The notes beneath the pieces were generated by a model that made no database searches, had not been told where the DNA came from, and saw only the letters and a list, made by a program, of their open reading frames with translations. The position numbers were made by a program, and so were the translations under genes. From positions 731,782-795,781 of the forward strand of contig NZ_JBHTKR010000001.1 in the NCBI RefSeq assembly GCF_042678485.1: a DNA stretch of 64,000 nt, read 5' to 3'. The DNA comes from Seohaeicola saemankumensis (lineage in GTDB: Bacteria > Pseudomonadota > Alphaproteobacteria > Rhodobacterales > Rhodobacteraceae). Position 1 is the stretch's first letter, and each line of letters begins with the position of its first letter. This document shows positions 26,697 through 35,323 of this stretch, piece by piece.

Positions 26697-28562
26697 ATGG
26701 CACGCGCACCCCTTCTTCAGCTATCCGACATTTCCCTGACCTTTGGCGGGGATCCTGTCTTTGCAGATCTGTCCCTTGTGGTGCAACCGGGTGACCGGCT
26801 GGCGCTGGTGGGGCGCAACGGATCGGGAAAATCCACCCTCATGAAGGTGATGGCCGGGCTGGTCGAGGCCGATCAGGGCACCCGGGTCGTGACCCCTGGC
26901 GTGACGGTGGGCTACATGGAGCAGGACCCGCTGATGGAGGGTTTCACAACGCTGGGCGATTATGCCGCCAGCGGGCTGGATCCGTCCGAAGCCTACAAGG
27001 TCGAGATCGCGGGCGAAGGGTTGAAATTCGATCCCGCGCGCCCCGTCAGCACCGCATCGGGCGGCGAACGGCGCCGCGCGGCGCTGGCCAAGCTGATGGC
27101 CGAGGCGCCCGAGCTGATGCTGCTGGACGAGCCGACCAACCATCTGGACATCGAGGCAATCGCATGGCTTGAGGCCGAGCTGTCGACGACACGCGCGGCT
27201 TTCGTGCTGATCAGCCACGACCGCGCCTTTCTGCGGGCGCTGACGCGGGCGACCTTCTGGATCGACCGGGGCATGGTGCGGCGGCAGGAAACAGGTTTCG
27301 ACGGGTTCGAGGCATGGCGCGACAAGGTCTGGGATGAAGAGGACATGCAGCGCCACAAGATGGACCGCAAGATCAAGGCCGAAGGGCGTTGGGCGGTCGA
27401 GGGCATCAGTGCGCGGCGCAAGCGCAACCAGGGGCGTCTGAGGGCGCTGGCGGCCCTGCGCGAAGAACGCTCCAGCCAGATCCGGCGCCAGGGCACTGCG
27501 GCGATGTCGCTGGAATCGGGTGCCAAGTCGGGCAAGCTGGTCGTGGAAGCTGACAATATTTCAAAGGCTTATGATGGAAAGGTGATCTTGCGCGATTTTT
27601 CGGTCAAGATCCTGCGCGGCGACCGCGTGGCCTTTGTCGGCCCCAATGGCGTGGGCAAGACCACGCTGCTGAAGATGTTGATGGGACAGGAATCGCCGGA
27701 CAGTGGTACGATCCGGCTGGGCACCAACCTGATGCCTGCGATCTTCGATCAGTCCCGCGCGCAGCTGGACCCCGAGATGAGCCTGTGGGACAGCCTGACC
27801 GGCGATCCTGAAATGCGGGTATCGGGCAAGGCGGACCAGGTGCTGGTGCGTGGCCAGCCCCGCCATGTGGTGGGCTATCTCAAGGATTTCCTGTTCGACG
27901 AACGCCAGGCGCGCGCGCCGGTGCGCAGCCTGTCGGGGGGCGAAAAGGCGCGTCTGCTGCTGGCCAAGCTGATGGCGAAGGAAAGCAACCTGCTGGTGCT
28001 GGACGAACCGACCAACGATCTGGATATCGAGACGCTGGATCTGTTGCAGGAACTGCTGGACGATTACGACGGCACCGTGCTGCTGGTCAGCCACGATCGC
28101 GATTTTCTGGACCGGGTCGCCGCCACCACCATCGCGATGGAAGGCGACGGGCGCGCCACGGTCTATGCGGGCGGCTGGACCGACTACCAGGCGCAGCGCG
28201 GCGAAGGGGGCGGGACGCAGGGCTGGAACTCGGTCAGCTATGACGGCAAGCGCAAGGCGCCGGATGCGTCCGCTGCAACGGCCGCAACGGCCGCAACGGC
28301 CGCATCCGCGACCCCGGCCAAAACCGCTGCGAAATCAAAGCTTTCCTTTACCGAAAAGCACCGCCTTGACGCGCTGCCCGGCGTTATCGAAACGCTGGAG
28401 GCCGAGATCGCCAAGCTGGAAACGTTTCTGTCCGCGCCCGATCTGTTCACCAAGGACCCGGTGAAATTCCGCAAGGGGACCGAGGCGCTGGTCGAACGGC
28501 AGCAGGCGCTGGCCGCCGCCGAGGAGGAATGGCTGACCCTGGAAGCCAGGGCCGCCGGCTGA
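26697..28562 (+). CDS. ABC-F family ATPase (Uup-like)
   Basis: The 621-aa protein has two ATPase domains: Walker A GRNGSGKS (near 41) and GPNGVGKT (near 316), signature SGGERRR and SGGEKAR, Walker B LMLLDEPTNHLD and LLVLDEPTNDLD. There are no membrane spans. An Ala/Thr linker made of three perfect 9-bp repeats (28275-28301) joins it to a C-terminal coiled coil (LSFTEKHRLDALPGVIETLE) typical of Uup. It likely acts on ribosomes or branched DNA. Confidence 0.9.
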   Translation: MARAPLLQLSDISLTFGGDPVFADLSLVVQPGDRLALVGRNGSGKSTLMKVMAGLVEADQGTRVVTPGVTVGYMEQDPLMEGFTTLGDYAASGLDPSEAYKVEIAGEGLKFDPARPVSTASGGERRRAALAKLMAEAPELMLLDEPTNHLDIEAIAWLEAELSTTRAAFVLISHDRAFLRALTRATFWIDRGMVRRQETGFDGFEAWRDKVWDEEDMQRHKMDRKIKAEGRWAVEGISARRKRNQGRLRALAALREERSSQIRRQGTAAMSLESGAKSGKLVVEADNISKAYDGKVILRDFSVKILRGDRVAFVGPNGVGKTTLLKMLMGQESPDSGTIRLGTNLMPAIFDQSRAQLDPEMSLWDSLTGDPEMRVSGKADQVLVRGQPRHVVGYLKDFLFDERQARAPVRSLSGGEKARLLLAKLMAKESNLLVLDEPTNDLDIETLDLLQELLDDYDGTVLLVSHDRDFLDRVAATTIAMEGDGRATVYAGGWTDYQAQRGEGGGTQGWNSVSYDGKRKAPDASAATAATAATAASATPAKTAAKSKLSFTEKHRLDALPGVIETLEAEIAKLETFLSAPDLFTKDPVKFRKGTEALVERQQALAAAEEEWLTLEARAAG

Positions 28563-28589
28563 CGCAACACATCAGGAAAGGCGTGCAAC

Positions 28590-29222
28590 GTGATGTATAT
28601 GCCTGAACATTTTCACGAAACAGACCCGTCTGAAGTGGCCGGTCTGATCGCGGCCTTTCCGCTGGCCTGTATCGTGGCACAGACCGCCCAGGGGCTTGTG
28701 GCCAACCATATCCCCGTGATGCGCGAGGGCGATACCGCCCTTGTCGGCCATATTGCGCTGAACAATGACATGCACCGGGTGATCACGGATCACACGCCGG
28801 TCCTGGCGATTTTCAGGGGGCAGGATGGCTATGTCTCGCCCAACCTTTACCCGACCAAGAAAGACCATCACCGGCACGTTCCGACCTGGAACTACCAGGT
28901 GGTGCATGTCGCGGGGCAGATCAGCTTTCAGCATGACGACAAGACCAAGCGCGCCATGGTTGGCCGCCTGACGCGCGATCACGAAACCCGGATGAACGGG
29001 GACGCGGCCTGGCGCATGGCGGATGCGCCGCGCGATTTCATGGACGGGATGCTGGCCGCCATCGTGGCCTTCCGCATCGACATCGCCGGGATCGCCGCCA
29101 AGTCGAAGCTGAGCCAGAACCGCGAGGCGGTCGATCATGCGGGCGTGGTGCAGTCCTTCGAGGCGCGCGGGCTTGATGCCATGGCCGCCCGGATGCGGCG
29201 CAATACCCGGTCGGACGAATGA
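28590..29222 (+). CDS. PaiB-like FMN-binding protein
   Basis: The 210-aa product starts MMYMPEHFHETDPSEVAGLI, with NHIPVMREGD, LVGHIALNND, SPNLYPTKKDH and VPTWNYQVVHVAGQ, all in PaiB order. PaiB proteins have an FMN-binding split-barrel fold and are annotated as negative regulators of sporulation and protease genes in Bacillus; in this organism the role is unknown. A strong terminator follows. Confidence 0.85.
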   Translation: MMYMPEHFHETDPSEVAGLIAAFPLACIVAQTAQGLVANHIPVMREGDTALVGHIALNNDMHRVITDHTPVLAIFRGQDGYVSPNLYPTKKDHHRHVPTWNYQVVHVAGQISFQHDDKTKRAMVGRLTRDHETRMNGDAAWRMADAPRDFMDGMLAAIVAFRIDIAGIAAKSKLSQNREAVDHAGVVQSFEARGLDAMAARMRRNTRSDE

Positions 29223-29223
29223 A

Positions 29224-29255
29224 AAACGGCGGGTTGCGGCCCGCCGTTTCCTTTT
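29224..29255 (+). terminator. Rho-independent terminator after the PaiB-like gene
   Basis: AAACGGCGGG and CCCGCCGTTT form a 10-bp stem with a 6-base loop and a downstream T-rich CCTTTT. It lies directly behind the stop codon, between convergent genes. Confidence 0.85.
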
Positions 29256-29280
29256 GTCGCAATGGCTTGCGCGCCAAAGC

Positions 29281-30036
29281 TCAACGCATGCGGAGCGCAC
29301 CGTCGATGCGGATCGTCTCGCCGTTCAGATAGCCGTTTTCGACGATGAACCGGGCCAGCGACGCGTATTCCTCGGGGCGTCCCAGGCGGCGCGGGCAGAT
29401 CACATCGGCGGCAAGCTGATCCTGCACCTCTTGCGGCAGGCCCATCAGCATCGGCGTCAGGAAGATACCCGGTGCGATTGCCATGACGCGGATCCCCTCA
29501 CGCGAGAGATCGCGCGCCATCGGCAGGGACATGCCCGCGATGCCCGCCTTGGACGAGGCATAGGCCACCTGACCCTTCTGCCCGTCGAAGGCCGCGACCG
29601 AGGCGGTGTTGACGATCACGCCGCGCTGGCCGTCTTCGGTGGGCGCGTTCCTGGCCATTTCGGCGGCGGCCAGGCGGGCCACGTTGAAGGTGCCGACAAG
29701 GTTGATGCCGATCACGCGGTTGTAATGGTCAAGGCTGTGCGGGCCGTCACGGCCCAGCGTCTTTTCGGCGGTGCCGACGCCCGCGCAATTGATCGCGGCG
29801 TTGATCTTGCCCATCTTTTCCATCGCATGGGCAATCGCGGCCTTGACCGAATCCTCGCTTGTCACATCGGTCTGGACAAAATGCGCCCCGATCTCTTCGG
29901 CCACGGCCTGACCGCGCGTGGCATCGCGATCCAGAATGGTGACCTGTGCGCCCGAGGCGCGAAACAGGCGCGCTGTGGCCTCTCCCAGGCCAGACGCGCC
30001 GCCCGTGATGACGGCAGCCGTATCTTGCATCTGCAT
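29281..30036 (-). CDS. Short-chain dehydrogenase, 3-hydroxyacyl-CoA dehydrogenase type 2-like
   Basis: The 251-aa SDR has VITGGASGLGEATARLF (NAD-binding TGxxxGxG), NCAGVG, the catalytic Ser in VNTASVAAFDGQ, Tyr/Lys in YASSKAG, and a closing NGETIRIDGALRMR. It resembles human HSD17B10-type enzymes that oxidise short-chain or branched 3-hydroxyacyl-CoA with NAD. No beta-oxidation genes lie beside it. A TGAAC-N4-GTTCA palindrome is 23 bp upstream of the start. The ribosome site is AGAGGG. Confidence 0.85.
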   Translation of the reverse strand: MQMQDTAAVITGGASGLGEATARLFRASGAQVTILDRDATRGQAVAEEIGAHFVQTDVTSEDSVKAAIAHAMEKMGKINAAINCAGVGTAEKTLGRDGPHSLDHYNRVIGINLVGTFNVARLAAAEMARNAPTEDGQRGVIVNTASVAAFDGQKGQVAYASSKAGIAGMSLPMARDLSREGIRVMAIAPGIFLTPMLMGLPQEVQDQLAADVICPRRLGRPEEYASLARFIVENGYLNGETIRIDGALRMR

Positions 30037-30058
30037 GTGATCCCTCTTCCCTTTGAAT

Positions 30059-30072
30059 TGAACGTCAGTTCA
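30059..30072. promoter_or_regulatory. Palindrome TGAAC-N4-GTTCA upstream of the SDR gene
   Basis: TGAACGTCAGTTCA is a perfect inverted repeat of 5-bp arms, 23 bp before the SDR start codon. Size and position fit a TetR- or FadR-type operator, for instance one sensing acyl-CoA. The regulator is not in the window. Confidence 0.4.
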
Positions 30073-30116
30073 GTTACTGCCAGCTTGCGGTATTTGTCAA
30101 AGCGCATCGGCCCAGC

Positions 30117-31175
30117 CTAGCCGTGGCGCCGGTTCCATCGGGCGATGACCGACATCTCGATCACGGTCAGGATGATGCGATAGATATGATGCGCTGTCAC
30201 CAGTGCGGGATTGGCCTGCAAGCTCAATGCGATCAGCGCCATCTCGGTCACGCCGCCGGGGGCGAAGCTGATCAGCAGCATGTCGAAGGGCGCGCCGGTG
30301 ATGTCATGAACCAGCACCACCAGCACGACGGCGATCGCCATCATCAGGCAGACCGAGATCAGGCCCAGCCCGATCCCCCGCGCCAGGGCGCGCCCTTTCA
30401 GCCCGCCAAACCGCATCCCCAGGCTGGCGCCGATCACGATCTGCGCCTCGTTGATCAGCCATTGCGGCATGTCCAGCGGCACGATTCCGCTGAGGCTGAC
30501 AGCCGCCGCGACGAACAGCGGCCCGGTCAGTTGCCCGGCCGGCAGGTGCAGCCATTTGCCGACCCCCAGGCCAAGGGCGCCCACCGCGATCACCACGGGC
30601 AGTTGCGTCAGATCGACATCGGCGCGCGCCAGGGTCATGCCACCCGCGCTGCCCACCGGCGCGCCCAGCCAAAGCGACAGGCCGATCGGCAGGACCGTGA
30701 TGACCAGCACGATCCGCAGGAATTGCTGCATCGTCAGGATGGCCAGGTTCGCGCCGGCCTCCTCGCCCATGGCGATGCTTTCCATCAGCCCGCCCGGTGT
30801 GCCGCTGTAAAAGGCGGTGGCGCGGTCATAACCGCCAAGCCGCCGGAATATCGCGTAATTCCCCGCATGGGCCAATCCGACGAATAGCGTCAGCGCCGCG
30901 AAGCTGACGCTGAGCGAGGGCAGCATCGCCACCATGTCGGGCGTGACCTGCGCGCCGATCATCACACCGATGACGGCCAGAAAGATCAGGCGGATGCTTT
31001 GCGGGAACTTGTAGCCTTCGGGAAAGCGGCGCCCTGTCACGCTGGACAGAACCGCGGTGGCGATCAGGCTGCCCAGCATGTAGGGCAGGGGCAGCAGGGT
31101 ATAGCTGGCCAGCAGCCCGCCCGCGGCACCGGTGGCCAGCACGAGGATCGTGGTCAGGATGAATGCGCGGGTCAG
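30117..31175 (-). CDS. AbrB-type membrane protein (TIGR03082-like)
   Basis: About 352 residues with some ten hydrophobic helices in two similar halves, each containing an FSGTPGG-like or FAPGGVTEMAL segment, the hallmark of the AbrB/ammonia-monooxygenase-regulator duplicated membrane family. Transport function is suspected but unproven. No ATG, GTG or TTG occurs near the expected N-terminus. I place the start at a CTG (reading LTRAFILTTIL) with AAGG nine bases upstream; a still rarer start or an upstream sequencing error is possible. Confidence 0.75.
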   Translation of the reverse strand: MTRAFILTTILVLATGAAGGLLASYTLLPLPYMLGSLIATAVLSSVTGRRFPEGYKFPQSIRLIFLAVIGVMIGAQVTPDMVAMLPSLSVSFAALTLFVGLAHAGNYAIFRRLGGYDRATAFYSGTPGGLMESIAMGEEAGANLAILTMQQFLRIVLVITVLPIGLSLWLGAPVGSAGGMTLARADVDLTQLPVVIAVGALGLGVGKWLHLPAGQLTGPLFVAAAVSLSGIVPLDMPQWLINEAQIVIGASLGMRFGGLKGRALARGIGLGLISVCLMMAIAVVLVVLVHDITGAPFDMLLISFAPGGVTEMALIALSLQANPALVTAHHIYRIILTVIEMSVIARWNRRHG

Positions 31176-31364
31176 GGTTCGGGCCTTGCGTCGCTGCGTC
31201 GGGATGCCCCTTCTTAGGCCGGGCGAACGGGGATGCCAAGGGCGGGCGCGGCCAGCGTGACGGGTGCATTGCCGATGCGGGTCCTTGGCGGCTATGCTGG
31301 CCCTTGGGCAAGCTGCGGTGGCACGCCCGCAATGGCCGGCACAGCGACAGCGAGGGGCGGGATC

Positions 31365-31805
31365 ATGAGCGATCTGACACGTTTCGACATCGCCCAGTTC
31401 GATACCTATGACACGGCCCTGGCCGAGCTGATCGAGGGCCGCAAGCAAAGCCACTGGATGTGGTTCATCTTTCCCCAGCTCAAGGTGCTCGGGCGTTCGG
31501 CCACGGCGCGGCATTTCGGGATCGCGGACCTGGACGAGGCGCGCGCCTATCTGGCCGATGCCGATCTGGGGCCGGGGCTGATCGCGGCGGCCAGGGCCGT
31601 GCTGTCACATCCCGATCGCAGCGCAGAGCAGATCATGGGGCCTGTCGATGCGCTCAAGCTGAGATCCTCGGCAACGCTGTTTCGCGCAGCGGCGCAGGAT
31701 CCCGAGACGCGCGCGGTCTTCGACGCGATATTGACGACATTCTATGACGGACTACCATGCGCGGTGACGTTGGAGCATCTGCGCGCGCAAGCCGGGTCGG
31801 GTTGA
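31365..31805 (+). CDS. DUF1810 family protein
   Basis: The 146-aa product has the DUF1810 pattern: TRFDIAQFDTYDTALAELIEGRKQSHWMWFIFPQLKVLGRS at the start (residues 5-45) and DALKLRSSATLF further on. The family has no known activity. A GAGGGGCGGGATC ribosome site precedes the ATG. Confidence 0.85.
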   Translation: MSDLTRFDIAQFDTYDTALAELIEGRKQSHWMWFIFPQLKVLGRSATARHFGIADLDEARAYLADADLGPGLIAAARAVLSHPDRSAEQIMGPVDALKLRSSATLFRAAAQDPETRAVFDAILTTFYDGLPCAVTLEHLRAQAGSG

Positions 31806-31814
31806 GCCGCAGGA

Positions 31815-31852
31815 ACAATCCGCATCAATCCGCATCAATCCGTATCAATCCG
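31815..31852. repeat. Tandem decamer repeat CGCATCAATC
   Basis: Three consecutive decamers (two CGCATCAATC and one CGTATCAATC) follow a partial copy (ACAATC). The last copy supplies the stop codon and final codons of the cupin gene, so copy-number change could alter that C-terminus. Confidence 0.8.
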
Positions 31853-32300
31853 CGCGCGGGATGTCGAAACCCGCGGGGGCCAGGGTGAAGCCCTCGAAGC
31901 TGAAGGCAGGGCTGACGGTGCAGCCGACCAGTGTCCAGTCGCCCGTGCTGCGTGCGGCCTGCCAGTGTTCGGGCGGCACGATGATCTGGGGGGCCTCGCC
32001 CGCGAAAAGATCCGGGCCAAGACGGTGATCGCGCGCGGGGCCTGCTTCGGTTGCGGCCAGCGACAGGATCAGCGGCGCGCCTGCGTAGAAATGCCAGATC
32101 TCGGTCGCGTCGACCTTGTGCCAATGGCTGCGCTCGCCCGCGGCCAGCAGGAAATAGATGCAGGTGCCGCTGGCGCGCGCAGCACCGTCAGCACCGTCGA
32201 TCCAGGTCTGGCGATAATGGCCGCCTTCGGGATGCGGGATCAGGCGCAGGCGTTCGATGATCTCGGACGCGCTGGCCGAGGCAAGGTCGGGTGCGGGCAT
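31845..32300 (-). CDS. DUF985 cupin protein
   Basis: The 151-aa product has the DUF985 sequence pattern: IIERLRLIPHPEGGHYRQTW, TCIYFLLAAGERSHWHKVDATEIWHF and IVPPEHWQAA. The His residues in SHWHKV form the usual cupin metal site. Ligand and reaction are unknown. The stop codon lies inside a tandem decamer repeat. It is four bases from the YtoQ gene and likely in one operon with it. Confidence 0.85.
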   Translation of the reverse strand: MPAPDLASASASEIIERLRLIPHPEGGHYRQTWIDGADGAARASGTCIYFLLAAGERSHWHKVDATEIWHFYAGAPLILSLAATEAGPARDHRLGPDLFAGEAPQIIVPPEHWQAARSTGDWTLVGCTVSPAFSFEGFTLAPAGFDIPRAD

Positions 32301-32304
32301 GGGG

Positions 32305-32748
32305 TCAGAGCTTTCCCTCGATCACATAGCGCAGGATGGCCACGACCTGATCGGGGGTCTGCGCCACGGCAAGGGCTGCGGCATCCACTTCCTTGAGGGC
32401 ATGCTGGTGATCCGGCCCGTGCAGGATGATCAGCGATTTGCCAAGGGCCGCCGCATAGCCTGCGTCGAAGGCGGCGTTCCATTGCTTGTACTGATCGCCG
32501 AACCGGACCACGACCACATCGGCATCCGCGATGCCCTTGCGTGTGCGGATGGCGTTGACCATCGCGCCCTTGTGGTCGTGCCAATACTTGTCCGGCTCCG
32601 CCCCAAGGATCGTGACGCCGCAATCGTCGCTGGCCGCATGATCGGTGACCGGGGAATTGAACGCAATATCAAGACCTTTTGCGCCCCGGATGATCTGTTC
32701 GCGCCAATCGGTGTGGATTTCACCCGAGAGATACACGTTCCATGTCAT
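32305..32748 (-). CDS. YtoQ family protein
   Basis: The 147-aa product starts MTWNVYLSGEIHTDWREQI and contains FNSPVTDHAASDDCG, ADVVVVRFGDQYKQWNAAFDAGYAAALGK and HGPDHQHALKEVDAAALAVAQTP-like sequence, matching the YtoQ family, which resembles nucleoside 2-deoxyribosyltransferases. Function is unknown. It precedes the cupin gene by four bases. Confidence 0.85.
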   Translation of the reverse strand: MTWNVYLSGEIHTDWREQIIRGAKGLDIAFNSPVTDHAASDDCGVTILGAEPDKYWHDHKGAMVNAIRTRKGIADADVVVVRFGDQYKQWNAAFDAGYAAALGKSLIILHGPDHQHALKEVDAAALAVAQTPDQVVAILRYVIEGKL

Positions 32749-32857
32749 GACTGTCCTTTCCTTGGGTTGTGTCCGTCTGTGACAGCAAGCCTAGGCGCAG
32801 ACCGACAGGGTCTCAACCCGCAAGGCGGGTTGCCTGGTATTTCCGTGCAGGTCGGGA

Positions 32858-32931
32858 TGGAGCGGGTGAAGGGAATCGAACCCTCGTATTCAGCTTGGGA
32901 AGCTGCTGCTCTACCATTGAGCTACACCCGC
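32858..32931 (-). tRNA. tRNA-Gly (CCC)
   Basis: Acceptor GCGGGTG/CACCCGC, D stem GCTC/GAGC, anticodon loop TTCCCAA (anticodon CCC), T arm GAGGG-TTCGATT-CCCTT, discriminator T and encoded CCA. The last anticodon-stem pair is a G-A mismatch, which I recall from other alphaproteobacterial tRNA-Gly(CCC) genes. Confidence 0.95.
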
Positions 32932-32966
32932 GACGCCATGACAGGTAAGTGAGGCCGTGCCGACCG

Positions 32967-35063
32967 TCAAGCCCTTCTGCGCCGCCGCCGTCCGCCGTCG
33001 TCGCCGTTGCCGCCTTCGCCGCGCGTGTTGAACGAGGGCGAGGGCAGGCTGACCACCTTGGCCAGTTCCGGGAAGGGATCGGTCTTGTGCGGGATGGCGT
33101 TGGCGGCGACGAAATGTTCCTGGAATTTCGGCTCGATCGCGGTTTCGATCTTGGTGATCTGGCCCACGGTCGTCTCGATCTCGGCGCGGCTGGCGATGTT
33201 GCACAGCGCGATCCGCGCGCCGGTGCCGGCGGCATTGCCCGCGCTGAAAACCTTGTCCAACGGCACATCGGGGATCATGCCCAGCACCATGGCGTGCTTG
33301 GGGCTGATATGGGCGCCGAAGGCCCCCGCCAGTACCACGCGGTCCACCTTGTCCACGCCCATTTCGTCCATCAGCAGCCGGGCGCCTGCGTAAAGCGCGG
33401 ATTTCGCCAGCTGGATGGCGCGGATGTCGCCCTGGGTCACGCTGATCAAGGGGCCACCGTCGGCGCGGGCGTCATGGATCACATAGGCATGGGTGCGCCC
33501 TTCGGGGATGCAGCGGGGGGTGCCGGTCTGGTCGGCCGATCCGATCAGGCCCGAGTCGTCCAGCAGGCCCGCCATCCGCATCTCGGCCACGGCCTCGATG
33601 ATGCCGGAGCCGCAGATGCCGGTGATGCCGGAACCGGCGGCGGCGGCGGCGAAGCCGGGCTCGTCCGACCACAGATCGGTGCCGATGATGCGGAAGCGCG
33701 GCTCTTTCGTCACCGGATCGATCTCGACCCGTTCGATGGCGCCGGGGGCGGCGCGCTGGCCCGCGCTGATCTGCGCGCCCTCGAAGGCCGGGCCGGTGGG
33801 CGAGGAGCAGGCCAGCACGCGCGTCGTATTGCCCAGCAGGATCTCGGCATTGGTGCCGACATCGACGACCAGGACCAGATCCTTGGACTTGCCCGGCTCC
33901 TCGGACAGGGCGACGGCGGCGGCATCGGCCCCCACGTGGCCCGCGATGCAGGGCAGCAGATAGACCTGCGCGCGGTCATTGAGCGTGGTGAACTCCAGAT
34001 CCTTCGCGCGCAGCGACAACGACGAGGAGGTGGCCAGTGCGAAAGGCGCCTGGCCCAGTTCGACCGGGTCGATGCCCAGCAGCAGGTGATGCATGACCGG
34101 GTTGCACACGATCACCGCCTCGAAGATCGTGGCGGGATCAATCCCGGCCTCGGTGCTCAGGCTCTGGGTCAGCCCGTTGATCGCGGTGCGTACGGCGCGG
34201 GTCATGTCCTTGTCGCCGCCGGGGTTCATCATCGCATAGGACACGCGGCTCATCAGATCCTCGCCAAAGCGGATCTGCGGGTTCATCACGCCCGAGGAGC
34301 ACAGCACCTGGCCAGAGACCAGGTCGCACAGATGCGCCGCGATCGTGGTCGACCCAAGGTCGATCGCCAGGCCGTAAAGCCCGCCCTCATAGAGCCCTGG
34401 CCAGATGTCCAGCAGACGCGCCGGGCCTTCATGGTGGTCGCGGTACAGCGCCACGGTGACCTGCCAGTTGCCCTTGCGCAGCACCGGTTGCAGCTTTGTC
34501 AGCACCGACAGATCCGCCCTGATGTCGGCGATCTGCCATTGCTCGCGCAGCGCGCGGGCGAGGCGTTCCAGATCGCCGGTGGGTTCGTGCATGTCGGGCT
34601 CTTCCACCTCGATGAAATAGAGCCGGGTGGCGGGATCCATGATGATGGTACGGGCCGTGGCGGCCTTGCGCACGACCTGCTTGTGCACCTGGCTTTCGGG
34701 GGGCACGTCGATCACGATATCGGCCTGCACGGTCGCCTGGCAGCCCAGACGGCGGCCATCGATCAGCCCGCGCTTGTCCTTGTAGCGCTGTTCGACGCTG
34801 TTCCAGTCGGACAGGGCTTCGGGTTCCGAGACGACGCCGAACTTGGAGAATTCACCGTAGGACGGCGTGATCTGGCATTTCGAACAGATCCCGCGCCCGC
34901 CGCAGACGCTGTCCAGATCGACGCCAAGCTGGCGTGCGGCGGTCAGGACCGGCGTGCCCACCGGAAAGCGTCCCCGCTTGCCGGATGGGGTGAAGACGAC
35001 GAGGGGGTCCTGGGATGCCGCGGTCTGTGGTGTCGCTGCGGAAGCTGTGGTCGCGCTGCTCAT
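32967..35063 (-). CDS. Ferredoxin-ASKHA protein (RACo-like corrinoid activase)
   Basis: The 698-aa protein joins a plant-type [2Fe-2S] ferredoxin domain (about residues 20-120: CGGRGICSKC, then a distant RLGCQA) to a large ASKHA ATPase domain with GLAIDLGSTTIAAHL near residue 215 and VLVVDVGTNAEILLG. This design is that of RamA/RACo-type reductive activators, which return inactive Co(II) corrinoid proteins to Co(I) for methyl transfer. No corrinoid protein or methyltransferase gene is in the window, so its partner is unknown. The C-terminus ends in a poly-Arg run. Confidence 0.88.
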   Translation of the reverse strand: MSSATTASAATPQTAASQDPLVVFTPSGKRGRFPVGTPVLTAARQLGVDLDSVCGGRGICSKCQITPSYGEFSKFGVVSEPEALSDWNSVEQRYKDKRGLIDGRRLGCQATVQADIVIDVPPESQVHKQVVRKAATARTIIMDPATRLYFIEVEEPDMHEPTGDLERLARALREQWQIADIRADLSVLTKLQPVLRKGNWQVTVALYRDHHEGPARLLDIWPGLYEGGLYGLAIDLGSTTIAAHLCDLVSGQVLCSSGVMNPQIRFGEDLMSRVSYAMMNPGGDKDMTRAVRTAINGLTQSLSTEAGIDPATIFEAVIVCNPVMHHLLLGIDPVELGQAPFALATSSSLSLRAKDLEFTTLNDRAQVYLLPCIAGHVGADAAAVALSEEPGKSKDLVLVVDVGTNAEILLGNTTRVLACSSPTGPAFEGAQISAGQRAAPGAIERVEIDPVTKEPRFRIIGTDLWSDEPGFAAAAAGSGITGICGSGIIEAVAEMRMAGLLDDSGLIGSADQTGTPRCIPEGRTHAYVIHDARADGGPLISVTQGDIRAIQLAKSALYAGARLLMDEMGVDKVDRVVLAGAFGAHISPKHAMVLGMIPDVPLDKVFSAGNAAGTGARIALCNIASRAEIETTVGQITKIETAIEPKFQEHFVAANAIPHKTDPFPELAKVVSLPSPSFNTRGEGGNGDDGGRRRRRRA

Positions 35064-35205
35064 GGGGTGATCATGTCCTGTTGCCTGTTGGTGCCAAGCA
35101 TATGCTGCGCGGGCGAAAGGGAAAGGCGTGATGCGGCAGAAAGTTGGTCCGCTGCGTCATTTTGCGGCTGTCGCGAGGGGCTGCGCGGGCGGATGCCTCC
35201 GGCGG

Positions 35206-35228
35206 GGATATTTGCGGCAAGAAGAAAC
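35206..35228. repeat. Intergenic ATATTTG-type motif, copy 3
   Basis: GGATATTTG, five bases, then AAGAAGAAAC, the same as at 19404-19426. Here it lies between divergent genes, beside a GGCGGATGCCTCCGGCGGG segment. Confidence 0.45.
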
Positions 35229-35323
35229 CCCGGCTGCGCGGTCAAGCGGACAAAGGGGGGTTTCCCCCGCAGGGCAGACGTGCAATAGGGAAGCGCCAAA
35301 CGATCCCAGCATGGAGATGCCCG

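Noticed and set aside
31815..31852. CRISPR-like array
   Set aside because: Units are 10 bp and directly adjacent, without spacers.
32949..35288. A 779-residue plus-strand frame opposite the ferredoxin-ASKHA gene
   Set aside because: Shadow frame rich in Gly/His/Ala without motifs; the minus-strand protein is unmistakable.
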